Positions 15,012 through 22,207 of a DNA stretch of 28,961 nt are shown here, piece after piece. A model generated the notes under the pieces. The model ran no database searches and had not been told where the DNA came from. It worked only from the letters and a program-made list of their open reading frames with translations. Position 1 is the first letter of the stretch. The number at the start of each line of letters is the position of its first letter. This DNA is from a virus: the IMG/VR virus record IMGVR_UViG_3300042691_016530, positions 1 through 28,961 of that record; one strand, written 5' to 3'. Position numbers and translations under genes: made by a program.

Positions 15012-15732
15012 CGAAGACCTACGTCAAGAAGATTTACGAAATCTTGTTGATAATATATTTGAAATTGATAGCTATGCCAGCAAAATGGGCAGCGACAAAG
15101 ACATTGTGGTTGTTAGTTTCACTGTGGAAGATCATGAGCCTGCCAAGGATCTAGTAAATTTTGTAGAGCGCGGTTACGATTTTGTACTGGATGCTGATGC
15201 TACACCAGGCGAGTTAAGCGATGGAAAATATAAAGTATTTGTGGAAATCGAACGTGGTCGTCGCATCGGTGAACAAATTATGGAAATTCTCGACGGTGTA
15301 GGCAAGCTAACGGGTATTGATCAATTTAAGTTTAGATATCATAAGAGTTTTCATTCGTTACCAGTAGATGAGCAAAGTTTAATAGAAACTATTCCTAACA
15401 CGCCCGATGAATACGATATGCGTATTCGCGAAAGTCGAATTAATAATTTTACCAACTTCTTTAATAAAAGTTATCTAGAAAGTATAGATGTAGACACAGA
15501 CGGGATTACGTTTTCTAAAAAGTACACAGCACCACTGACTATGCGTATTAAAAATTGGGGTCCGCGTAAAGACGTCTATGAAACAATTCAAGGACGTATG
15601 ATGATAGAAAATTCAGACATTGCTGAAATACTCTATCTAACAAAGGTACTCGGAAATTATAACATTACCAAAATTGGCGATACATTTATTTTTGAAAATG
15701 AAGGTAACGCAGTGGCCTTGGAGAAAATCTAA
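14995..15732 (+). CDS. Conserved phage protein of unknown function
   Basis: 245 residues from a GTG start supported by the strong Shine-Dalgarno at 14981. The protein is acidic and mixed alpha/beta with no recognised domain. Visible features are an N-terminal acidic helix (DLRQEDLRNLVDNIFEIDSY), a strand-rich centre (KYKVFVEIERGRRIGEQIMEIL) with FKFRYHKSFHSLP, and a C-terminal segment TKIGDTFIFENEG. It is translationally coupled to the 185-residue protein before it and abuts the lysis cassette (its final A is the A of the next ATG). Confidence 0.7.
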   Translation: MSQQFNEDLRQEDLRNLVDNIFEIDSYASKMGSDKDIVVVSFTVEDHEPAKDLVNFVERGYDFVLDADATPGELSDGKYKVFVEIERGRRIGEQIMEILDGVGKLTGIDQFKFRYHKSFHSLPVDEQSLIETIPNTPDEYDMRIRESRINNFTNFFNKSYLESIDVDTDGITFSKKYTAPLTMRIKNWGPRKDVYETIQGRMMIENSDIAEILYLTKVLGNYNITKIGDTFIFENEGNAVALEKI

Positions 15733-16208
15733 TGTGGCAAATAACTTGGATATTAGGATTACTGCCTGACTGGTTTTGGACAGTAGTATTGATTGCTGGT
15801 GTTTTAGGAATACTAGCATCATGGGTTTTAAAATTTGTTCCTTTTGTGTCTAATTACAGATTACCTATTCAAGTAGGATCAATTCTTGCGCTGTTAGTTG
15901 GAGTATACTTTCAAGGAGTTATTGCCAATGAAGAAAAATGGAAGAACGAAATCGCAGCACTACAGAAGAAAGTTGACGAAGCAGCCCTTAAATCAAACGA
16001 AACTAATGTAGTAGTTCAAGAAAAAGTTGTCACTAAGACCAAAGTAATCAAAGAAAAGGGTCAAGATATTATCAAATACGTTGACAGGGAAGTTGTAAAG
16101 AAAGAAGAAATTATCAAGTATATTGAAATGTGTCCTGTTCCTAAAGAAATAATTGATTTACACAATCAAGCTACTGAATTAAACAAAGCAGCAGAGGGTA
16201 AAAAATGA
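15732..16208 (+). CDS. i-spanin-like inner-membrane protein with periplasmic coiled coil
   Basis: 158 residues. Two hydrophobic segments (about 13-38 and 43-64) are followed by a long charged coiled coil (about 65-135; KTKVIKEKGQDIIKYVD, REVVKKEEIIKYIE). This layout resembles Rz-like inner-membrane spanins, although most have one membrane helix. The next gene starts in its stop (ATGA) and encodes a small lipoprotein, the expected order for i-spanin then o-spanin. Spanins fuse the inner and outer membranes in the last step of Gram-negative lysis. This supports a Gram-negative host. Alternative: a generic two-TM holin-like protein. Confidence 0.7.
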   Translation: MWQITWILGLLPDWFWTVVLIAGVLGILASWVLKFVPFVSNYRLPIQVGSILALLVGVYFQGVIANEEKWKNEIAALQKKVDEAALKSNETNVVVQEKVVTKTKVIKEKGQDIIKYVDREVVKKEEIIKYIEMCPVPKEIIDLHNQATELNKAAEGKK

Positions 16209-16471
16209 AATACTTTGCCTTAGTTATAACTGCTCTTCTAATGGGTTGCTCTACAGTTGTACCTGTTAAGACTAACTTCCCCGAAGTTCCGCAGGCACTA
16301 AAAGAAAAATGCGAAAGTCTTAGAAAAATAGAAGGCGATAAAGTAGCTATTACAGAAATGTTAAAAGTTGTGATCCACAATTACACATTATATCACGAAT
16401 GCTCAACTAAAGTAGAAGGTTGGCAAGAATGGTACGAGACACAAAAGAAAATACACGAAAGTATAAAATGA
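16205..16471 (+). CDS. o-spanin-like lipoprotein (Rz1-type)
   Basis: 88 residues. A short signal peptide ends in the lipobox LLMGC with Cys15 as the lipidation site; the mature part starts CSTVVPVKTNFPEVPQALK, has prolines near its start and continues with VVIHNYTLYHECSTKVEGW, a pattern I associate with phage Rz1-like lysis lipoproteins. It overlaps the coiled-coil membrane protein by ATGA, and its own stop overlaps the next start. Outer-membrane lipoprotein by inference, pairing with the 158-residue protein. Confidence 0.75.
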   Translation: MKYFALVITALLMGCSTVVPVKTNFPEVPQALKEKCESLRKIEGDKVAITEMLKVVIHNYTLYHECSTKVEGWQEWYETQKKIHESIK

Positions 16472-16692
16472 AAATTGCAATAATTATCTCAGCACTATTG
16501 TTATCCGGTTGTGCCATTACTAATTCCGAAGTAAATAAATCTTTGTCAAGAGATCAAACTATGGAAAAGATGGCAAAAACTGCCTTGATAAATGAGATGC
16601 TAAACAGCCCCGATCCTCATGTAAGAGCTAAAGGTGCTAGTATTGCGGAAAAGTTTTTGACAGAGCCATCGAAAAATATATTTGGATTTTAA
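16468..16692 (+). CDS. Second small lipoprotein
   Basis: 74 residues from the ATG at 16468, which overlaps the previous stop (ATGA) and begins a proper signal peptide; a longer reading from 16420 would hide the signal sequence. Lipobox LLSGC with Cys15. The mature part is short and helical (MEKMAKTALINEMLNSPDPHVRAKG). No family recognised. It could be part of the spanin complex or an outer-membrane protein that blocks superinfection; neither is shown by the sequence. Confidence 0.72.
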   Translation: MKIAIIISALLLSGCAITNSEVNKSLSRDQTMEKMAKTALINEMLNSPDPHVRAKGASIAEKFLTEPSKNIFGF

Positions 16693-16703
16693 GGAGCGAG
16701 TAA

Positions 16704-17267
16704 ATGGCATTACATGATTCAATTTTAAAATTAATTACTAAAGAACAAAAGGACCCGGACGCACCAAAGCCGCCAGTAGGTTCACGTAGCGAACGTGAAG
16801 CTAAATTAAAAGACAAAGCAGGTATGGTTATTTCCATCTTTGCTTTACTACTAGCAGTTAACGCATGGTATGGTGGCAAGTTAAGTTCAACTGTGCTAAA
16901 CAATACCCTAGGTGCTAACAATACATGGGCGCAGTATCAAGCCAAAGCAGGGCGTGGCGTTAGCTATGAAATTGCCGCTAAGACAACTGCTGATCCAAAA
17001 TTAAAAGCAGAGTTCATGGCTGAAAAAGAGCGAATGGATGATGACAAGAAAGAAATTGCTGTCAAAGCAAGAGCTATGGAAGCAGAACGAGAAATTGCTA
17101 AGAAGTCTAGTCCGTGGATTGGTTACGCAAGTACAGCATACCAACTAGCCATCGTTGTTCTATCAGCAAGTATTCTTGCTGTTAGTATGGCTATGTTCTG
17201 GGGTAGTTTTGTAGTAGCAGGATTTGGAATACTATTGAGTCTAAACGGCTTATTCCTTTGGTTTTAA
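16704..17267 (+). CDS. DUF4337-like membrane protein
   Basis: 187 residues, Shine-Dalgarno AAGGAG. One hydrophobic helix at about 40-60 (MVISIFALLLAVNAWYGG), a soluble helical middle with NNTWAQYQAKAGRGVSYEIA and charged repeats, then two closely spaced hydrophobic helices at about 140-187. This layout and the W-x-x-YQAK segment match the DUF4337 family of bacterial membrane proteins, whose function is unknown. It lies between the spanin/lipoprotein genes and a lipase, with only two bases before the lipase start, so it may work with the lipase at the membrane. Confidence 0.7.
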   Translation: MALHDSILKLITKEQKDPDAPKPPVGSRSEREAKLKDKAGMVISIFALLLAVNAWYGGKLSSTVLNNTLGANNTWAQYQAKAGRGVSYEIAAKTTADPKLKAEFMAEKERMDDDKKEIAVKARAMEAEREIAKKSSPWIGYASTAYQLAIVVLSASILAVSMAMFWGSFVVAGFGILLSLNGLFLWF

Positions 17268-17269
17268 AA

Positions 17270-17995
17270 ATGAAAACAGAACTACTTTTAGAATTTGCCA
17301 AGATAGCGGCAACTACATATGACAATCCTAAAGACTCTAAGGCTAAGTTTAAAACACTAGGCTATACTATTGTCCAGTTCTTTGACATAGACGGAGCACA
17401 AGCATACTTGTTGACCAACGGTACTATTACAGTGCTGTCGTTTAGAGGCACTGAGGTAACACAAAAGTCAGATGTATTAGCAGACTTAAAAGCTGGTAAG
17501 AATATCGAAGCCTGTGGCGGTAAGGTTCATGTAGGATTCAAAGGTGAGATCAACAAACTGTGGCCTAGTATCTCTGCTGCACTTGCAGACAATCCAGGTA
17601 ACCTATATGTAACTGGACATAGTCTCGGTGCTGCCATGGCCACTATCGCTGCCAGTCGTATGCAGGATCGTGTAATTGCGTTAGTTACCTTTGGTTCGCC
17701 AAGAGTTGGCAACACTGAGTTTGTCAAAAGTTTAACTGTTGAACATTACAGAGTACAGAACAACTGCGATGATGTAACCAAAGTTCCATTTAGAGCCATG
17801 GGATTTGATCATCACGGTACACACAAGTATATGAATTTCTATGGAGAATTCAGAAATCTAACACCTTGGCAGCGAGTAAAAGATATGGCTCGCAGTAGAA
17901 TGAAAGCTAGAGCAAAAGGACAAAAGTTTATTGGTGTGTTTGATCACTTGATGACCAACTATATCTCTAAATTAGAAAAGTTAAAGGACAACTAG
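17270..17995 (+). CDS. Class 3 lipase / phospholipase (alpha/beta hydrolase)
   Basis: 241 residues from the ATG at 17270; the upstream TTG at 17258 is rejected as start. All lipase-class-3 signatures are present: oxyanion loop FRGTE (58-62), VHVGF (86-90), nucleophile Ser118 in GHSLGAA, TFGSPRVGN (140-148), an Asp in NNCDDVTKVP (167/168) and a His in DHHGTHKYMNF (one of 181, 182, 185). Thus the Ser-Asp-His triad seems intact. The family hydrolyses acylglycerols or phospholipids. No signal peptide is visible, so it would act from the cytoplasmic side or after membrane disruption. It sits inside the membrane/lysis cassette. Inference: degrades host membrane lipid during lysis, or supplies fatty acids. 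Lipases are unusual in phages. Confidence 0.88.
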   Translation: MKTELLLEFAKIAATTYDNPKDSKAKFKTLGYTIVQFFDIDGAQAYLLTNGTITVLSFRGTEVTQKSDVLADLKAGKNIEACGGKVHVGFKGEINKLWPSISAALADNPGNLYVTGHSLGAAMATIAASRMQDRVIALVTFGSPRVGNTEFVKSLTVEHYRVQNNCDDVTKVPFRAMGFDHHGTHKYMNFYGEFRNLTPWQRVKDMARSRMKARAKGQKFIGVFDHLMTNYISKLEKLKDN

Positions 17996-18004
17996 GAGCG
18001 AACA

Positions 18005-18595
18005 ATGAGTGAAGAAGTTAAAGTACTAAGCGAAAGCGAAAAGAAAAAAGAAGATTGGATGAATTCGAAATGGCGTCCAATGATGGGTTGGATGTATATG
18101 TTAGTGTGTACTGCTGACTTTATATTATTCCCTGTAATGTGGAGTCTGTTACAAACATTTGCTAAAGTACCAATTACTCAATGGCAACCATTAACACTAC
18201 AAGGCGCTGGTTTGTTCCATATCGCAATGGGTGCTGTTCTAGGTATTGCGGCATTTGGCCGTACACAAGAAAAACTAGGAGGAGCAAACAATGGCGGAAT
18301 ACAAGCACCAGCAACAGGATTCCAGAGCGGGACTCCAGCATTTGGCCAATCTTCAGCAGGAGGCTTCGGTGCCCCAAGCAGTAGTTTTGGTTCAGCACCC
18401 CTCGGTGGGAACAGCGCAAGTAGCTTTGGCGGAGGTGGCTTTGGAGGCACACCTCCATCAGCGGCACCAAGCGGCTTTGGTGGCAGTTCAGGATTTGGAG
18501 CGCCAGCGGCTGCAGGCTCAAAACCAATGCCAACAGTAGGCAAGCCTGCTAACATCGGTCCAGTTGACGACGACTATATGCCGCCAAGAGAATAG
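18005..18595 (+). CDS. Three-TM holin-like protein (GTA-holin type) with FG-rich C-terminal tail
   Basis: 196 residues, Shine-Dalgarno AGGAG. The first ~90 residues resemble the GTA_holin_3TM family: SKWRPMMGWMYMLVCTADFI, then FPVMWSLLQ and a final LFHIAMGAVLGIAAFGR. Hydrophobic helices lie at about 25-50 and 66-84. Residues ~92-185 are low complexity, Gly/Ser/Ala/Pro-rich, with seven Phe-Gly pairs (AFG, GFG, SFG types), like nucleoporin FG repeats; the chain ends in an acidic DDDYMPPRE. Holins form inner-membrane holes that release endolysin; the GH19 endolysin lies far away at 26948. The long FG tail is not part of the holin family. Confidence 0.75.
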   Translation: MSEEVKVLSESEKKKEDWMNSKWRPMMGWMYMLVCTADFILFPVMWSLLQTFAKVPITQWQPLTLQGAGLFHIAMGAVLGIAAFGRTQEKLGGANNGGIQAPATGFQSGTPAFGQSSAGGFGAPSSSFGSAPLGGNSASSFGGGGFGGTPPSAAPSGFGGSSGFGAPAAAGSKPMPTVGKPANIGPVDDDYMPPRE

Positions 18596-18624
18596 TTGAC
18601 TTTTTAGTCTGTGTGCTATATAAT
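18596..18624 (+). promoter_or_regulatory. Strong sigma70-like promoter for the dnaJ operon
   Basis: TTGACT (18596-18601), a 17-base spacer, TATAAT (18619-18624). Only five bases separate the -10 from the ATG at 18630, so the start site is predicted on or next to the start codon and no Shine-Dalgarno is present. This is the best host-type promoter in the window. Host sigma70 recognition is inferred. Confidence 0.8.
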
Positions 18625-18629
18625 GTACT

Positions 18630-19484
18630 ATGGACTATTATTCAACTTTAGGTGTCACCGAAACGGCAAGCGATGATGAAATAAAAAAAGCCTACAAAAA
18701 ATTGGCTATGAAACATCATCCAGATCGTGGAGGTGACACTACTACTTTTCAATCTATCAGTCAAGCATATGACACACTATGCGATCCGCAAAAAAGGGCG
18801 CAGTACGATGCCGAGCGCAGAGGTGGTGGAACACAATTCCATTTTCACACAGGCAACCCATTCGACCCGTTTGCCCAAATGTTTGGAGGTCAACACCCTT
18901 TTGCAGACATGTTTGGCAGACAACAGCGTGTTCGTCAAAAGAATAGAGATCTAAATATTAGATGTACTGTCTCTTTTAAACAATCATTTACTGGCGCTGA
19001 CATGGAGGCAAATTTTACACTGCCTTCTGGTAAAAATCAAAATGTCGTAATTAAAGTTCCTGCTGGGATAGAAAGCGGGCAAGTAATTAGGTATGGAGGC
19101 ATGGGAGACGATTCAATACCTAACTTGCCAAGAGGAGATCTCAACGTAACTGTAATGGTAGAAGCTAGCCATGACTACGATAGACGTGGTGACGACTTGA
19201 TTGCGTTTTTAGAAATCAGCCCTATCGAAGCTATGATTGGTTGTACAAAAAGTATTATCACATTAGACGACAATGTTGTACGCATTAATATACAAGCAGG
19301 TGTTCAACCGGGCACGGAGTTTTTGTCTAGAGGCATGGGGTTTAGGAATGTAAATAGTGGTTATAAAGGAAACTTAATTGTTCACACAAGATTAAATGTT
19401 CCCACTGTATTAGATCCTACACTAAAAGAGAAACTAGAAAAAATTCATGCTGAACTTAATAACACATCCAAATCCAATACTTGA
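18630..19484 (+). CDS. dnaJ: DnaJ/CbpA-type Hsp40 co-chaperone
   Basis: 284 residues. The J domain at 1-68 (YYSTLGVTETASDDEIKKAY) contains the essential HPD at 30-32. A Gly/Phe-rich linker follows (about 69-100; GGTQFHFHTGNPFDPF), then the two beta-sandwich substrate-binding domains (about 105-275), with no cysteine-rich zinc finger. That makes it class II, CbpA-like. It would stimulate host DnaK ATPase activity and deliver substrates to it. It begins at a strong promoter with a likely leaderless mRNA. Its end overlaps the deformylase gene by 38 bases. Confidence 0.93.
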   Translation: MDYYSTLGVTETASDDEIKKAYKKLAMKHHPDRGGDTTTFQSISQAYDTLCDPQKRAQYDAERRGGGTQFHFHTGNPFDPFAQMFGGQHPFADMFGRQQRVRQKNRDLNIRCTVSFKQSFTGADMEANFTLPSGKNQNVVIKVPAGIESGQVIRYGGMGDDSIPNLPRGDLNVTVMVEASHDYDRRGDDLIAFLEISPIEAMIGCTKSIITLDDNVVRINIQAGVQPGTEFLSRGMGFRNVNSGYKGNLIVHTRLNVPTVLDPTLKEKLEKIHAELNNTSKSNT

Positions 19485-19980
19485 TAAAGTATTACCAGAC
19501 TTCGACTTTGAAAATCCAGTAATGGATCCTCATCAGTTAGAAGAAGAAATGGTTAAATTAATGTACGAAAACAACGGCATAGGTCTTGCTGCCTGTCAAG
19601 TGGGTATCGAAGCTAGAGTGTTTGTAATAATGACAAGACACTTGGCCAATGTTACTACACCATTTGCGGTGTTTAATCCTAAAGTTATTGCCGTAAGTGA
19701 TGAGCTGGAACAAGACGAAGAAGGATGTTTAAGCTATCCCGGATTGTTCTTTAATGTCAAACGACCATACCATATTGTAGTCGAATTCCTTGACAGGGAT
19801 AAAAATACCTGTATAATTAGACTTGATAGCATCGATGCTAGATGCTTCCTACATGAGTTAGATCACTTAAACGGTGTATGTTTTACATCGAAGGTAAGTA
19901 AATTAAAGCTAGATTTAGCAATTAAAAAACAGAGGAAACGTAATGGTAGAACCCAGCAACGAATTACAACTAGTGTTTGA
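19447..19980 (+). CDS. def: Peptide deformylase
   Basis: 177 residues. The three deformylase motifs are intact: GIGLAACQ (44-51), EGCLS (92-96, metal-binding Cys94) and HELDH (136-140, metal ligands His136 and His140, catalytic Glu137). The start ITHPNPIL is usual for the family, which supports this ATG despite the 38-base overlap with dnaJ and no clear Shine-Dalgarno. The enzyme removes the N-formyl group from new proteins at the ribosome exit. Deformylases are known in cyanophages. The C-terminus is a basic tail (KKQRKRNGRTQQR), which may bind the ribosome, and it overlaps the next gene by 38 bases. Confidence 0.93.
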   Translation: MLNLITHPNPILDKVLPDFDFENPVMDPHQLEEEMVKLMYENNGIGLAACQVGIEARVFVIMTRHLANVTTPFAVFNPKVIAVSDELEQDEEGCLSYPGLFFNVKRPYHIVVEFLDRDKNTCIIRLDSIDARCFLHELDHLNGVCFTSKVSKLKLDLAIKKQRKRNGRTQQRITTSV

Positions 19981-22207
19981 AAAAGCAATAGATGTTGCCA
20001 AAAAATTAAAACACGAATATCTTACAATTGAGCATTTGCTTTTTGCCATGCTCTGCGAAGAAAGTTTTACTAACTGTGTAACAGGTTACGGAGCCGATCC
20101 AGATTATATTAAAAAGAATCTCGAACATTATCTTAAGACCAAGTGTGACGAAATTATTGGCACAGCAGCCGATATTAAACCACGTAAAACACAAACTGTG
20201 GAACGTGTACTTAATCGTGCGTTTACACAAGTGTTATTCAACGGCAGACAACGTATTGAACCTACAGATGTATTTCTTGCCATGATGAGCGAGAAGCGTA
20301 GTTGGAGTAACTACTACATTCAGCAAGCAAACATCGATAAAGACAAGTTTGCAGATTATCTCAATAATGAAGTGGAAACCCCGTTGGAAGAAGAAGAAGA
20401 AACTAAAGATACACAAAGTGATCGAGCACTAAAAGCATTTACTACAAATTTAAATGAACAAGTTAAAAAAGGTAAAGTTGATCCTGTTATCGGTCGTGTC
20501 GACGAACTAGAAAACATTGCTCTAGCATTAGGTCGTCGTAGTAAGAGTAATGTGATACTTGTTGGTGATCCAGGTGTAGGTAAAACTGCTATCGCCGAAG
20601 GTCTTGCTCATAATATTGTAAACGGATCAGTTCCTGACTTCTTAAAAGAATATAGTGTTTATAATTTAGATATTAGTGCCATGCTAGCAGGTAGCAAGTA
20701 TCGCGGAGACTTCGAAGAACGTTTCAAGGCTGTGCTTAAAGCACTAAGCAAGAAAGGTAAAACTGTCTTGTTTATCGACGAAGCACACATGATTAGCGGC
20801 GCCGGTAGTGCTAACAGTGGGTCAAATGACCTTGCTAACATGATGAAACCTGCGTTGAGCAAAGGCAATATTAAAGTTATTGCTAGTACTACATGGGAAG
20901 AATATCGTAAGTACTTTGAAAAGGATCGTGCCTTGATGCGTCGATTCCAACGTATCACTGTTGATGAGCCTACACAAGAAGTAACATTACAAATCCTTAA
21001 AGGTATTAAGAAATATTATGAACAACATCATAATGTTAAAATTAAAGATGATGCGCTTCAAGCTTCGATTAAATTAAGTGTTAAGTATCAAACAGACAAG
21101 AAGTTGCCCGACAAGGCTATTGACTTAATTGACTTGGCTTGCTCGCGTTTTAACTTAAAACTTGCCGATGAGCGAGTTGTCAACGAAGCAAGCATACAGT
21201 TCGAAATGGCAAAGATGATTCAGATGCCTGAAGAGCAAATTGCCGAACAAGAAGCTGGAAATCTTGCCAACTTAGAAAGCCAATTGAAACAGGAAGTCTA
21301 CGGACAAGATACTGCTATTACAGAAATCGTAGACAAGATTCTTGTTGCTCGTGCCGGACTTAAAGCAGAGAACAAACCTGTTGGTAGCTTTGTGTTCATG
21401 GGTCCAACAGGTACAGGTAAAACTGAAACAGCTAAGGCATTGGCCAAACACCTTGGTACTAAACTTGTACGCTTTGACATGAGTGAATATCAAGAAAAAC
21501 ACAGTATTTCCAAGTTAATTGGTAGCCCGCCTGGTTATGTTGGCTTTGAAGAAAATGCTGGTTTGTTAATTACTAAAATTCAAGAAGCTCCTAACTGTGT
21601 GTTGTTGTTAGACGAAATTGAAAAATCACATCCAGATGTATCAACAATCTTGTTACAAATGATGGACAACGGTTTTATTACAGGTTCAAATGGGAAACAG
21701 GCAGATTGTCGTAACCTAATTCTTATTATTACCACAAACGCTGGCGCACAAGCAAGTGAAAAGAATGCTATTGGCTTTGGCAAACAAGATAAAGATTATA
21801 GCGATACAGATCTTAAAAAATTCTTTGCTCCTGAATTCCGTAATCGTTTAGATGGTGTAGTAACATTTGGCAAGCTGACCAAAGAAACCATGATTAAAAT
21901 TGTCGGTAAATTTATGGTCGAGCTTAAAAATCAAATTAAAGATAAAGCTATTCGTATTAAGATTAGCGATGAAGCAATCGATTGGTTGATTGAAAAAGGC
22001 TTCGATGCTAAGATGGGCGCAAGGCCATTACAGCGAGTAATCGACAAAGAGATTAAGAGACCTCTAGCTAAGTTAATGCTATTTGGAGATCTCAAAGGTG
22101 GTGGAGCATTAAGTATTGTGGTTGAAGACGACAACTTGTTATTAATTGCCAAGCCAAAGGTAGCAAGGATTCCACTAAGTGAAACTGCCAAAATTAGTCA
22201 AGATTAA
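19943..22207 (+). CDS. clpA: ClpA-like AAA+ unfoldase
   Basis: 754 residues, close to E. coli ClpA (758). A Clp-N domain (1-145; LTIEHLLFAML) is followed by an acidic linker, the first AAA+ module with Walker A GDPGVGKT (208-215) and Walker B LFIDEAH, and a second with Walker A GPTGTGKT (487-494), LLLDEIEKSHPDV and the FAPEFRNRLD segment. The ClpB middle coiled coil is absent. IGF at 610-612 lies just where ClpA has its IGL loop that docks on ClpP, so the phage protein probably can engage host ClpP; no clpP is seen here. Shine-Dalgarno AGAGGAAA. Codon use looks like its neighbours. Role by inference: redirecting host proteolysis, or protein remodelling during assembly. Confidence 0.92.
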   Translation: MVEPSNELQLVFEKAIDVAKKLKHEYLTIEHLLFAMLCEESFTNCVTGYGADPDYIKKNLEHYLKTKCDEIIGTAADIKPRKTQTVERVLNRAFTQVLFNGRQRIEPTDVFLAMMSEKRSWSNYYIQQANIDKDKFADYLNNEVETPLEEEEETKDTQSDRALKAFTTNLNEQVKKGKVDPVIGRVDELENIALALGRRSKSNVILVGDPGVGKTAIAEGLAHNIVNGSVPDFLKEYSVYNLDISAMLAGSKYRGDFEERFKAVLKALSKKGKTVLFIDEAHMISGAGSANSGSNDLANMMKPALSKGNIKVIASTTWEEYRKYFEKDRALMRRFQRITVDEPTQEVTLQILKGIKKYYEQHHNVKIKDDALQASIKLSVKYQTDKKLPDKAIDLIDLACSRFNLKLADERVVNEASIQFEMAKMIQMPEEQIAEQEAGNLANLESQLKQEVYGQDTAITEIVDKILVARAGLKAENKPVGSFVFMGPTGTGKTETAKALAKHLGTKLVRFDMSEYQEKHSISKLIGSPPGYVGFEENAGLLITKIQEAPNCVLLLDEIEKSHPDVSTILLQMMDNGFITGSNGKQADCRNLILIITTNAGAQASEKNAIGFGKQDKDYSDTDLKKFFAPEFRNRLDGVVTFGKLTKETMIKIVGKFMVELKNQIKDKAIRIKISDEAIDWLIEKGFDAKMGARPLQRVIDKEIKRPLAKLMLFGDLKGGGALSIVVEDDNLLLIAKPKVARIPLSETAKISQD

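Noticed and set aside
16420-16467. Upstream start for the second lipoprotein
   Set aside because: It would put a 16-residue polar extension before the signal peptide. The ATG at 16468 overlaps the previous stop (ATGA) and starts a normal signal sequence.
17258-17269. TTG start for the lipase
   Set aside because: It lies inside the end of the DUF4337-like gene without a Shine-Dalgarno; the ATG at 17270 is two bases after that gene's stop.
18174-18555. Several overlapping frames on both strands around the holin tail
   Set aside because: The Gly/Ser/Ala-rich, GC-richer FG tail lowers stop frequency in all frames; only the plus frame 18005-18595 has a start signal and family similarity.
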